Shown: positions 1-11,074 of the stretch, piece after piece | Numbering within the stretch: position 1 is the stretch's first letter | Layout: every line of letters starts with the position of its first letter | NCBI GenBank assembly: GCA_019671005.1 | Contig: CM033719.1 | Coordinates: 20,200,750-20,264,749 of the forward strand | DNA: 64,000 nucleotides | Direction: 5' to 3' | DNA from: Hibiscus mutabilis | Taxonomy: Eukaryota > Streptophyta > Magnoliopsida > Malvales > Malvaceae | Program-made: the position numbers and the translations under genes | The notes under the pieces: generated by a model | What the model was told of the DNA's origin: nothing | The model's input: only the letters and a program-made list of their open reading frames with translations | Database searches by the model: none

Positions 1-322
1 AAATGGCATAACAACAAATTTAGCCCTCAAATTTTATATTTTGTTTAAATTCAGTCTTAATTTACAAAATCAATCCTTATAATTTCAATATTCCATTTAT
101 TTAACCCCTCTTCTAACTGATATTCCATTTCTTATCCTCTCCTCACCGAATCCAAAACACACACCAATGACAAATCTGATCACTTCTCCGACAAAACCTT
201 CAATGACTTCTTCAACCCTTTTGCGTTCGAAACATCCTTCATCATCGCCACCATCATCAATCCAACCGCATTTGGTTGAGCATAAATTGATCAACAAGAC
301 GTTGATTATTCATATTTTTTTA
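1..322. other. AT-rich flank without a supported gene
   Basis: I see no gene that I can defend here. A short plus-strand reading frame from an ATG near 165 encodes a serine- and proline-rich peptide of about 54 residues and ends inside the terminal repeat of the next element. It has no recognisable domain. Confidence 0.4.
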
Positions 323-1696
323 GGGTAAACTACATCATATACCACAAAACTATAGTCAATGACTCGAAAATGTCACCGAACTTCAAAAACTTCAAATCTA
401 ACACTGAATTTTAGTTTTAACTCGAAAATATCACTCCGTCGTTAACTATTTACGTCTCCGTTAAGTCAAAAATTAAAAACATGTGCTTGGAGGGGTTTGA
501 ACCCAAAACCTTCAAATATAAGGCTAAGCCTTAACCATTAAATCAACAAAAAATTATATAATATTTTACCACGAATATTATATATCTCAAACTACTTGAG
601 ATTAATTCAAATTATTTTATAAAATAAATAATAATATAAATAATATTAACACTTAAATAATATAAAATATATTATTCGCATATATATATCAATATATAAA
701 AATAAAAATGTATTATTTTTATATTTTTTATATATTATTAATAATATAAATATATTATTTTTAAAAAATTTAGGGTTTGGGTTTTATGGTTTATTATATA
801 ATAAAAAATTTTATAGTCTAAAGGTGATTAGAGGGTAGTATCTATTCATACATATTTTTAACTCTTGGGCATACACCTTGTAAACAAAGCGATTTGAACC
901 CATGTCTCCAAGAATGAACATCATCCGCTTTTCCACTAGCACACTTGTTAGGTTCATTTATATACTAATATTATTTATATTATTTTTTCATAAAATAATT
1001 TGGTTGAGCCAAATAGATAAGTTTGTGTTATTTAAATAAAACTATATTATTTTTAATTTTTATACATTATTTATAATATAAATATATCAAAATATTCACA
1101 AAAATAATATATAAAAATCCTAAACCCAAATGTTTAGGGTTGAGGGTTGGAGTTTGAGGTTTGTAGGTTAGTAGTTTAGGGTTTAAAGTTTTTATATATT
1201 ATTTATAATATTAATATATTATTTTTATGAATATTTTGAATTTTTTTATAAAAATGATATATTTTTATTTATATATATTGATATAAATTTACAAATAATA
1301 TATTTACAGTATTTATATATTATAATATTATTTATAGTATTATTTATTTCATAAAATAATTTAAATTAATCTCAAGTAGCTTGGGATATATAATATTCGT
1401 GGTAAAATATTATATAATTTTATGTTTAGTCAATGGTTAAGGTTTAGCCCTTATATTTGAATGTTTTGGGTTCAAACCCCACTAAATGCATTGTTTTAAT
1501 ATATTTTTCTCCTACAAAACAACATTGTTTTGGGCTAAATTGGGCATCAAAACAGCCGCACCAAAACGATGTCGTTTTCACTTAACGGGAACGTTAAGAG
1601 TTAACGCCAAAGTGACATTTTCGAGTTAAAAATTAAAGTTCAGTGTTAGATTTGAGTCAGAGGCCATAGTTCAGTAGTATTCAGTGTAGTTTACCC
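323..1696. mobile_element. Mutator-like foldback element (non-autonomous)
   Basis: The two ends are long inverted repeats. GGGTAAACTACATCAT at 323 pairs with the complement of the sequence ending GTGTAGTTTACCC at 1696, and the arms stay similar for about 350-400 bp, including a tRNA-like stretch and the text around TTGGGTTCAAACCCC. The flanks ATTTTTTTA (314-322) and TTTTTTTTA (1697-1705) match at 8 of 9 positions, as a 9-bp Mutator-type target duplication would, but the target is a T run and so weak evidence. The middle is AT-rich with short inverted repeats and no transposase frame. It is probably a non-autonomous foldback or MULE-type MITE. Confidence 0.75.
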
Positions 1697-1705
1697 TTTT
1701 TTTTA

Positions 1706-2416
1706 TTTCCCTAAGAATGTAAGTTCAAGGAAAAGTTATCTATACCCCCATCTTCTTTTGGTGTATATTAAACCCTGCGAGAAAGTTGATAACCGTCAAT
1801 AATCAATCATGAAACAACAGACATTAACAAAAGAAACAAGAGAAATGAAAAATCAATGAAAATACTGAATTGATGATGATGCTCATAAGTTATTTGACAA
1901 AACGCCAACTAATATATACACAAAACTCTTGACTGATAATCCTCACAACAACTGTTAACAAAATAACAACTCGTGAAAAAAATAGTAAAAATCTTAAATT
2001 GATTAAAAATAATTAGTAACAATTAAAATTTGAACATATAATTAAACGGAATTTACCAGCAATTGGATTTAGTGCATTGGAACAAAGACTGGAATAATAC
2101 TAGTAATAGTACTAGATCAGTGGATATGTTATGCTAATGAGCGTTAGACACATGTTGTTAGACTTGCAGTTGGTTTATGTGTTGATCTTGTTTCAACGAT
2201 ATTTTCTGACGTGAAGAAAAACAATGAAGTTTGGTTTAGTTATTTGTATTGTTCAATATTTGATTCAATTCTGCTATGAATCCTTTTTGAGCTTTTTTCT
2301 GCTTTGTTTCGTTCTTTGCTTTCTTGATCCAATTTTGGGGTTGAAGATGAAGGGAAATGGAAGATGAATCCTTTTAGAGTTAGGTCGAAGTTCACGTTGG
2401 TGTGGGGTTTGATGAC
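1706..2416. other. Intergenic, no feature recognised
   Basis: AT-rich sequence with a few TGA-rich microsatellite-like runs near 1870. I see no gene, RNA or clear element boundary. A minus-strand frame at 2240-2467 runs into the LTR-like sequence at 2417 and has no protein-like features. Confidence 0.4.
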
Positions 2417-2718
2417 TGCAACACCCCGATCTCGACCCGGTCTAACCGAAGGATCCAAAGTGTCCACCTCAGTGACCGACTCAAAACTTTTACTTTAAAA
2501 CTATAAGTTTAGTCAACCGTTGAGCAAGATGGATAATTCATTTCTTTTTAGCCTACAAATGTATGCTCGATCACTAGTACTCAACTTTTGCACATTATGA
2601 GCCAAATACATATGGTTAATTCAAGCTTTTTATCATGTGCATGAACACTCATGCTTGCGTGGTTTTCAGGGTTTGTATTTGGGATTACCATTAAACATTT
2701 AGACCTAGGGGTGAAAAA
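2417..2718 (+). mobile_element. 5' fragment of a Gypsy-type LTR
   Basis: It begins TGCAACACCCCGATCTCGAC, the usual TGTAACACCCC start of plant chromovirus LTRs with one change, followed by typical LTR leader text. After about 300 bp it is interrupted by the Copia LTR at 2719, and sequence just after 7214 may be its continuation. No matching second LTR was found in the window. Confidence 0.5.
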
Positions 2719-2964
2719 TGTTAGGATTTATTCAATAATTGTTAGGATTTAGTCAGTAAATAAATCCCGTTTGTTTAGGGACTGTTGGCTTTGAATGTCT
2801 TTCCACTAAGATGTTAATAGTGGGAAGTTTATTAGTAGCAGGATATTTATTTTTATCTTTTTTTTTTTGTTTCTTTTTTATGGCTATATATAGTCCAGTA
2901 TGTTTCCTCGATAAAATCACTTTGATTCCTCGTATTATTTCTTATACTCGTTATAACTTTCACA
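2719..2964 (+). repeat. Copia-1 5' LTR
   Basis: A 246-bp LTR starting TGTTAGGATTTATTC and ending CTTTCACA. GGCTATATATAG near 2882 is a likely TATA box, with transcription expected to start shortly downstream. A short internal repeat, TTAGGATTTA, occurs twice near the start. Confidence 0.92.
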
Positions 2965-3025
2965 TTTGGTATCCGAGCAAGGTTCGAGGTACATTAGAAA
3001 CAGCAGTCTTCTTAGGCAAAGAGAG

Positions 3026-3592
3026 ATAGCAACTTAGAGTACTTTTGTGCAACCATCGGTTCCAAAATTTGATGGCCACTTTAACCATTGGGCGATGCTC
3101 ATGGAGAATTTCCTTCGATCCAAGGAATATTGGGGCGTGGTAGAAAATGGAGTTCCTGCAGCAGCAGACGGAGTGACAGTTACAGATGCACAAAAGAAAA
3201 TTCCAGAAGAACAGAAATTGAAAGATCTCAAAGCTAAAAACTATCTATTTCAAGCTTTAGATCATTCTGCTCTGGAGACGATCATCAACAAAGACAGATC
3301 AAAGAATATTTTGGGCTCCATAAAGCAAAAATATCAAGGTACAACACGTGTAAAACGTGCTCACCTACAAGCATTACGAAAGGAGTATGAAATGCTTCAC
3401 ATGAAGGAAGGAGAATGTGTGAACGAGTACATTGCCCGTGTTCTTGTCATTACCAACAAGATAAAAGCGAACGGTGAAGATCTAGGAGATTTTTCAATTG
3501 TGGAAAAGATTCTAAGATCCATGACCTCCAAATTCAATTATGTTGTTTGCTCCATTGAAGAGTCCAAAGATACAAGTACGTTTATCAATTGA
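3026..3592 (+). pseudogene. Copia-1 gag (UBN2-type capsid), broken
   Basis: Encodes the capsid part of a Copia polyprotein. The open stretch at 3047-3592 reads PKFDGHFNHWAMLMENFL and continues through the conserved gag helices with LRSKEYWGVV and an LQALRKEYEMLHMKEGE region. In frame upstream, an ATA sits at 3026 where the start ATG would be expected, followed by GCA ACT and a TAG stop, so the start appears to be lost. A CCHC zinc knuckle, CYACNKLGHF then a stop then WECP, lies downstream near 3775-3820 and is cut by a stop codon. This is a dead gag; no host function is indicated. Confidence 0.88.
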
Positions 3593-6500
3593 TGTGTTGC
3601 AGAGCAGTTTACTGGTGCACGAACAACGCATGAGTAACACTGTAAAAGAAGAGCGGGCACTGAAAATAACTCATGGAGGTCAATATGTTGGATGAGGAAG
3701 AGGGCGTGAGCGTTTCAGAGGTAGAGGTCATGGGAGAGGCAGACAAAGCTTTGACAAAGCTACAATAGAATGTTACGCCTGCAACAAACTTGGGCATTTT
3801 TAATGGGAATGTCCGACATGAAGCAGAGGAGCGGTGAATTTTGCAGAAAGTCAAGCAAAGAATCAGGAACACATTTTGTTGATGGCCAAAGTTGATGGAA
3901 AAGAGCAGTGCAAAACAGACGTATGATTTCTGGACTCGGGTTGCAGTAATCATATGTGTGGAAAAATAGAATATTTTTTCAAATTTTGATGACAAGTTGA
4001 CAGAATCGGTAAAGTTGGGAAATGATACAAACATGGTGGTCCACGGAAAGAGAAACATCAAGCTAAAAGTTGAAGGAGTAGTTAGCATCATCTCGGGAGT
4101 TTTTTACGTTTCAGAATTGAAGAATAATCTACTGAGTTGGATAATTGTAGGAAAAGGAGTTGACCATTTTGTTTCAGCAAATGCAATGCAAAATATATCA
4201 TCCTGACAAAGGTTTGATTATAAAAGCTAGTATGTCTGCAAATAAAATGTTTGTTCTGCATGTTATTTCTTTGCCCATAACACCTACTTGTTTTAACACA
4301 ACAATAGAAGATGTAACACATATGTGGTATTGCAGGTTTGGGCATTTAAGTTTTAAAGGCTTGTAAACTTTACGGCAGAAACAAATTGGGTTTGCCATTG
4401 CTAAAGTCTCCGATAAAAAGCTCTTGGAGAGCTTTCCAAATCTTGCAGCTTGTACATGCCGACATTTGTGGGCCAATTAAGCCAGCCTCAAATAGCAAGA
4501 AAATGTACTTAATTACTTTTATTAATGACTATAGCAGAAAAATATAGGTGTATTTTTCGACAGAAAAATCAAAAGTTCTTGTTGTTTTTAAACGTTTCAA
4601 AACACATGTTGAGAAAGCAACAGACATGTCTATCAAATGCTTGTGTACTGACTATGGTGGAGAATTTATATCTCAAGCATTCAACACCTTTTGTGATGAA
4701 CACGGAATAAAACGGCAACTAACCGCTGCATTATCACCACAACAAAATGGTGTTGCAGAACAAAAGAACCATACCATCATGAATCTGGTTCGTAGTATGT
4801 TATTCGAAAAGAATGCGCTCAAAACATGCTGGCCAAAAGCAGTCGATTGGGTTGTACATGTCTTAAATCGCAGCCCAACGCTGGCCGTGAAAGATAAAAC
4901 AACGGAGGAAGCCTAGAGCAGAGTCAAGCCGTCAGTTCACTATTTTAGAATTTTTGGCTTCATTTCTTATGTTCATGCTCATGATCGTACAAGAATAAAC
5001 TTGGACGAGAAAAGCATAAGGTGTGTTTTACTTAAAGTTAGTGAGGAATCAAAGGAGTACAAGCTCTATGATCCTATCTCACAAAGGATTATAGTGAGCA
5101 TAAATGTCATATTTGAAGAAAATGAAAAGTGGAAATGAGAAAAGTAGCATGCAACAGATATTTTGTGCGATCTGGAATGAGAAGATGATGTAGTTGAAGA
5201 ACCATGCGAAGAAAGAAATGCTGTTGATCCACAAATATTAATGTCTCCTACCATTAATCAAGAAACTTTAAATGATTCTGTTGAAAGGAGGACTAGAAGG
5301 CCACCAACTTGGTTGCAAGATTATGTGACAGAGGAAGACTTATCTGATGAAGAGGCGATGTTTTTTGCTATGTACGCAGCTGTTGCAAACCCTCCTAATT
5401 ATGACAAAGCTGTAAAGAGTGAAAAATGGAGGAAGGCCATGGATGTTGAGATAGAGGCAATTGAGAAAAATGGCACATGGGAACTAGTTGACCGATCTGA
5501 AGGAGCCAAAACAGTTGGAGTAAAGTGGGCTTACACGACCAAACTTAATGAAAAAGGAGAAATAGGTAAATATAAGGCGAGGTTGGTCGTTAAAGGTTAT
5601 ACTCAACGGTATGGAATAGATTATACAGAAGTGTTTGCTCCCGTGGCTCGTATGGAGACTGTTCGACTTGTAATTACTTTTGCTGCTCAGAAAGGGTGAT
5701 CTATTCATCAATTAGATGTGAAGTCTGCATATTTACATAGAAAACTAAATGAGGATGTCTTTGTTGAGAAACCCTGTGGCTATGTTCAAAAAGGCGATGA
5801 GGCGAAAGTATACAAGTTGAGGAAGGCTCTTTATGGGCTTAAACAAGCTCCACGTGCTTGGTATAGTCGTACCGAAGCATATTTCAAAAGGGAAGGATTT
5901 CATAAATGTGATTATGAGCATACTCTCTTTGTGAAAATAAACAAGGAGGGCAACATCCTAATAGTAAGCTTATATGTTGATGATCTTCTTTTCACAGGAA
6001 ACGATGAATTGATGTTTGCAGATTTTAAGAATTCAATGAAGTGTGAGTTTGATATGACTGATCTCGGCAAAATGAAGTATTTTCTAGGCCTCGAAGTTTT
6101 GCAAAAATCAAGTGAAATTTTTATTGGTCAAAAGAATTATGCTAAAGAAATACTGCAGCGTTTTGAAATGAATTAAAGCAATCTCGTTCAAACTCCTATT
6201 GTTCCTGATTTCAAGCTCTTCAAGGATGATGGAGGAACAAAGGTGGACAAGACTTAATTTAAACAAATAATTGGTTGTCTTATGTATCTAACTTCAACAC
6301 GTTCGGATATAAATTTTTGTAGTGAGTTTGTTGAGTAGGTATATGGAGAATCTCACTGAAATTCATTTACAACTAGCAAAAAGGGTGATGAGGTATTTGA
6401 AAGGGACCATGAGGCACAAAATTTTTTACAAGAAAGGTAAAAGTGATGCACTTATAGCATATACCGGTAGTGATTATCCTGGTGATTTGGATGATTGAAA

Positions 6501-6950
6501 AAGTACATCAGGTTATGTTTTTTTGTTTAGTTCAGGAGCTATATCTTGGTCTTTTAAGAAACAATCAATTGTAAGTTTGTCTACTACAGAAGCATAATTT
6601 ATCGCTGCAACAACTTGTGCTTGTCAGGCTATCTGGTTAAAAAGGGTTCTTAGTACACTTGATTAGAAGCAAGAGAAGATAATCATCCATTGTGATAATA
6701 GTTCAACAATCAAGCTCTCAAAGAATCCAGTAATGCACGGTCGTAGCAAACATATAAATGTTCGTTTTCATTTCCTTCGAGAACTTACACAAGCAAATAC
6801 AGTGAATCTGGATCACTGAAATACATTAGAACTAATCACTGATGTGATGCCAAAGCCACTAAAGATGGATGTTTTTCTGAAGCTGCATTGCAATGCTAGA
6901 AATTTATGCAGAACATGATCTAAACTAAATGCTATTAGCATTCAGTTTAA
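3593..6950 (+). pseudogene. Copia-1 pol (protease, integrase, RT, RNase H), broken
   Basis: Domains appear in order but in several frames. The protease motif FLDSGCSNHMCG is near 3930. A GAG-pre-integrase segment with MWYCRFGHLS is at 4320-4366. The integrase core runs 4450-4916 with HADICGPIKP, a DYGGEF stretch and SPQQNGVAEQ. Reverse transcriptase is at 5241-5699 and 5718-6176, with VKWAYTTKLNEKGEIGKYKA and the catalytic YVDDLLFTGND. RNase H is at about 6480-6830, with CDNSSTIKLSKNPVMHGRSK. The RT halves are separated by a TGA near 5698, and RNase H has several stops. The RT domain is well enough preserved for phylogenetic placement; I did not assign a lineage. Confidence 0.9.
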
Positions 6951-6958
6951 GGGGATAT

Positions 6959-7209
6959 TGTTAGGATTTATTCAATAATTGTTAGGATTTAGTCCGTAAA
7001 TAAATCCCGTTTGTTTAGAGACTGTTAGCTTTGAATGTCTTTCCACTAAGAAGTTAATAGTAGAAAGTTTATTAGCAGTAGGATGTTTATTTTTATTTTT
7101 ATCTTTTTTGTTTCTTTTGTATGGCTATATATAGTCCAATATGTTTCCTCAATAAAATCATTTTGATTCATTCCCCGTATTATTTCTTATACTCGTTATA
7201 CCTTTCACA
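6959..7209 (+). repeat. Copia-1 3' LTR
   Basis: A 251-bp partner of the LTR at 2719, with the same TGTTAGGATTTATTC start and CTTTCACA end. It differs by scattered substitutions and by small indels near the T-rich stretch and the TTCCCCG sequence. Confidence 0.92.
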
Positions 7210-7403
7210 AAAAATTTGTTTAACTTGATTGTTAAATTCCATAACCATTTTTATACTTGAAACTTAATTATTTATGTGGATATCTAGAGGGTTTAGGTTT
7301 GACAAATGTTCCTCGAGGATCTTGAAAGTTGAAACTAATGTTCTTTTTCCTTTTTTGGGAGATTTTGATCCTTCACAAAGCAACTGAATGAAATAACAAA
7401 AAG

Positions 7404-7502
7404 AGGTCTTCCATCCATGGCGGAGCACTAAGCTTCCGTTCTTCAGACTCGGACGAAGACAACAGTATCTCAAGTCGATCGCAAGAATGCAGTGATAATG
7501 TC
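7404..7502 (+). other. Possible orphan exon fragment
   Basis: A plus-strand frame reads SSIHGGALSFRSSDSDEDN followed by a serine-rich, acidic stretch. It is preceded by AAAAAG, a possible acceptor, and followed by GTAAGC, a possible donor at 7503. The composition is protein-like, but I do not recognise the family. It lies between Copia-1 and the 3' end of the PGRL1-family gene and could be a relic of a gene disrupted by that insertion. It could also be chance. Confidence 0.25.
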
Positions 7503-7726
7503 GTAAGCTGGCTCACTGTTTTCTACTACATTAACATTCTCAACAGTTAAATATAACCATTTATTTTTCATATGGTGATATAAAGTCTTGTATACAAATA
7601 ACTTTTAAGTCTCATGACTTCATTCTACGGTAGTTGATATAGTTCCTACAAAAAGAAACTGCAAATCGAAGAGAAAAGAATCATGCTTTCTATAAACAGT
7701 TATGTTGTGTACGGATTGCAGGTGGC

Positions 7727-9828
7727 TCACATCCGCCTCCGACTTCTACCTCTTTGTGAGACGAGATATATACGACCATATACCCATTTTCTCCCAAGTC
7801 TAGACACAGATTGCTGCAAAACCACAAACAACTACCGGTCAACAAAAAGCTCCGAATATGCCCAGCAAAATAGCTGAATACTTTTCACCTTTGGTATTCC
7901 CTATACAGAGTATTTTATGATATGTAATCATACAAAATATTATGAAAACAATGACCAAAATTGAATGTTAATTCAAGTGATTTAAACACTAAAAAAAACT
8001 AGGAAACATACAAATAAATCCTGTAAAATTTAAAATGTTATGATAGTGAAGCAATTCTATGAGGGCATTTCTCGGCAAACCATGAAGAGATCTGAATACG
8101 CATATATAAGACGACACTAAAACTCACCTGTATTCTATTGCTAAAGCTTGACTACCTTCTTAGGCCCTATTTAAATTAGTTAAAGAATGCGACTAGAAAA
8201 TACTATCCAGGTATCAAATGTAAGCAGAGGCTACATTACCTCAGTCTTAGCACGGAACTCTAGAGTGCAATCACAGACATGACACTCTGCCCGGTGTGGG
8301 GACACATTGAATTTTTCTGATTTCACAAATGCAAATACCTAAAGGAAAATGATAAATCAGTTAAGACTAACAGAAGCCTAACAGTTGTTATGTTTGTAGG
8401 AGAAGATACTAATGTCTAGGTCAAGAGAAAGGAAGGATATGGTGCTTTCTGATTTCTGAAACATAAAATAAATGCAAGATAAAAAATTGTTAGGATTCAC
8501 CTCCTCCCCACAATTAGGGCATGCACCCTTCAGAGCTACCAAATCATTTCTCCAGAGTCTTTGAAGCACCCGAACTAGAGAAAGTGTGAATTAGAATGAT
8601 TTCGAAATAGCAGTCAAAAGCCAAATAAATATCGCTTTGTTACAACTCTTACCAGCAGCCGATGCAAGTGGAAAGCCAGTCACGAACCCAATGCCCATAA
8701 AGAGAATGCCATTAACAGTGGCAAGAAACTCCAAGTTGGCTGCTTGGCTGTCATAGGGCATATCTGAACTAAATGGATCTTGATATGCTAGACTAATTGT
8801 GTAAATGATAGGCACAAGGCACAAAGTACAGCCAAATGCAAAAATCAGGATCCATATGCTCGCTAATGCCAAACTTTGGGACAAATCTTCCTGCCCTACA
8901 TCCAAGAGAAGCTCAATATTCAACCAGAACAAACACACATAAAATGGAAAACATACCACCGATCCTACCCGCCATTTTCCAAACAACATAACAATACAAT
9001 GGATCAAAAATCCAACTTTGGCAACTCATTTAGCATATACAGACGTATCATATAAAAAATTTACCACATCAGATATAAGTATAAGCTGAACAAAATAATA
9101 CAAATGGGTTTGTTTTCTTTTTTATTTGTTTAGGCTTAAATCATTTATTTCTAATTCTTAACAACATGCCCCATCCAGATAAAAGTAAAAACATTTAACA
9201 GGCATAAAAAAACAGACAATGATGATGCATAGAACAAATACATGATTCTAAAAAGAATTACCTCTGCATCTGCATAAGTAGAATGTCGCCTTATACTGCA
9301 ACGAGGGTACTTAACAACGGATTTAGAACCATACCAACGCAGCTTTAACTGTATATAAATGTAAAAACACTTACATATGTGTCAGTCAAAATTAAATTAG
9401 GGGAAAATAGTTCACTGAAAAAAAGATTCAATATTTACACAAAGTTAATTACCTCTACTCTATCAAACATGTCATCAACTATCAAAGGCTGCCCACTGTA
9501 ATATGCATCTCGTGCCTAATCATTTCCAATAACAGTTCAAATTGTTCAGTTAGAAATTGCTTAATCGTTGAGATTATAGAAAGTGAACAAGGTTTCTTAC
9601 TTGTCGATAGAGGGCTTCTAAGGTTTCTTGACTGGCGGTTTCGATGGGACCAACAAATATACAAGAAGGTCCTTCCTCCTTGGCGGTGGTGAAACCCTGG
9701 CTCTCGCTGGTGGAGAAACCCGAGACGCGAACCGAGAACGGCGGTTGTTTGGTCCGGGATAAGGGTAGGTTTACGAAGGCGGAACCTCCGACGACGTGAG
9801 CTCTAATGGAGTGCCACATGCCGGCCAT
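7727..9828 (-). CDS. PGR5-like protein (PGRL1 family), chloroplast membrane protein, seven exons
   Basis: Intact spliced gene. Exons on the minus strand: 9601-9828, 9453-9515, 9262-9348, 8653-8890, 8501-8574, 8240-8338, 7727-7813. All introns are GT-AG; all are phase 0 except exon 4/5, which is phase 1. The product is 291 residues. Residues 1-50 look like a plastid transit peptide (MAGMWHSIRAHVVGG then Ser/Arg-rich). CIFVGPIETASQETLEALYR follows at 56-75. Two hydrophobic segments lie at about 132-157 and 180-205. A CPNCGEE motif is at 224-230 and a CHVCDC motif at 249-254, together a zinc-ribbon-like or redox cysteine set. The Arg-rich C-terminus ends RGRSRRRM. PGRL1 proteins act with PGR5 in cyclic electron flow around photosystem I. 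This copy resembles the more divergent PGR5-like A branch, so the exact role is inferred. It is the only intact host gene seen. Confidence 0.85.
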
Positions 9829-10135
9829 GAACCAGTGGCGGGTATATTAGAATTGCCGTGACAAGGCGAACATTTGGCGTGTGGAAACCGGAATCTGGAA
9901 ATGATTTTGAGACCACGAAAGGCGGGGGGGGGGGGAGATGAATGATTGGTTTTGAGACCACGAAAGGGGATTTTGAGGGGAATTTTTATGGCTTCTGGGG
10001 CTGTGAATGGTGATTGTTCTGGGGCGCTTAAATATCTGCTCCACTGGCTCATATTATATACTCATTCCTTTCTCTTTGCTCACTGGTTCTGGATTTTGTT
10101 AGAGTCTCTATCCAAGAAAATATAAAGGGTAATCT

Positions 10136-10231
10136 ACGCATTTACTCACTCAACTTGTACTACATTTTTATTTTAGTCACCATACGCATTTACTCACTCA
10201 ACTTCTACTACATTTTTATTTTAGTCACCAA
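10136..10231. repeat. Tandem duplication, two 48-bp copies
   Basis: The unit beginning ACGCATTTACTCACTCAACT occurs at 10136 and again at 10184, with one clear base difference. GGGTAATCTACGC just upstream resembles the end of a Mutator-like terminal repeat, so the duplication may sit inside an element end. I did not find the opposite end. Confidence 0.8.
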
Positions 10232-10960
10232 CTTTTATATTTGATTTTTTACTTAATTTTTTAATTTTGTTTTTTGGCCATTTGATTGTGTGTCTACCCG
10301 ATTTAAACTTTCGGGAAAATTTTATGCAAAGAGTCCATAGAATATTTCTATCAAACCCAGATTTTCTGACACTTTGAGTCAACGATGGTGCAGTCAAAAA
10401 GAAAGATGAAATAATACATTTTGATTTTACGATAATCGAGCGATGGAAATTACAGATCAGACAAGATAAAGTTAAATTTTTTATTTAATTTATCGATTTT
10501 TGAAATTTTCGTGAAAAAATAAATTGAGAAGAAAAAATAGGGATAGTTTCTTGAGTGCAGCTACATTGAAATTGATGGCCAACGATGGAGTAACACGTCG
10601 ACCATGAGAAAGAAGGGTAAATTATTAGGTTAATTTTACAAATAAAAGTAAAACTGTTCAAAATACAAATGTTTTGGTACTGTTGTCACACAACTAATTG
10701 TTAGGCGAGAAAAGAATTTCGAATGTTTGATGACAAAATAAAAAAAATGAAGTTGGATGATAAAAAATAAATAGATAAATACCCTAATTAAAAAAATCTT
10801 TATAACTAATAACCAATTGTTTCATTGAGATGAGACATTAACCCTCTTAAACAAGGTTAGAAGTTTGAGTCTTGAGATTGTGAACGGAGCAATTGAGTTG
10901 AAAATGTCACATCGTTATAGGTCTATGTAGTACTTGATCTGAATTAGTCAATCAATGTTT

Positions 10961-11046
10961 AATTGCTTCTGGGATTCATGTGCCGTGTTTCCCAAATTTC
11001 ACTAATTGCTTTTGGGATTCATGTGCCGTGTTTCCCAAGTTTGCTT
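10961..11046. repeat. Tandem duplication, two 43-bp copies
   Basis: The unit AATTGCTTCTGGGATTCATG and onward occurs at 10961 and 11004 with a few differences. It lies just beyond the 3' end of the GT47 pseudogene. No function is indicated. Confidence 0.8.
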
Positions 11047-11074
11047 GAGAAGAAAGGATCCCATTCATGGCCCC

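Larger units (their letters stand above)
2719..7209 (+). mobile_element. Ty1/Copia retrotransposon, full length, decayed (Copia-1)
   Basis: Two direct LTRs (2719-2964 and 6959-7209) flank a 4.0-kb interior. AAAAA at 2714-2718 and 7210-7214 forms the 5-bp target-site duplication. The primer binding site TTTGGTATCCGAGC starts directly after the left LTR and resembles the initiator-Met tRNA complement. A purine tract TTAAGGGGATA lies just before the right LTR. The interior reads gag, protease, integrase, reverse transcriptase, RNase H in Copia order. Stops and frameshifts occur in every domain, so it cannot move on its own. The LTRs differ at scattered bases, indicating an old insertion. Confidence 0.95.
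9829..11074. other. Intergenic region upstream of the PGRL1-family gene
   Basis: This holds the probable promoter and 5' UTR of the minus-strand gene starting at 9828. A run of G lies at about 9925-9934, beside two copies of a TTTTGAGACCACGAAAGG segment. The two tandem duplications listed separately also lie here. The overlapping frames at 9771-10052 are low-complexity and not conserved. Confidence 0.45.

Noticed and set aside
97..297. 66-codon minus-strand frame, and a 54-codon plus-strand frame over the same bases
   Set aside because: No domain, no conservation that I can judge, and both are low-complexity.
484..545. tRNA gene
   Set aside because: The B-box text is present but no full acceptor or anticodon stem can be drawn, and it is duplicated in the opposite arm of the element.
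9771..10052. 93-codon minus-strand frame upstream of the PGRL1-family gene
   Set aside because: It overlaps the real start exon in another frame and is proline-rich because of repeated promoter text.
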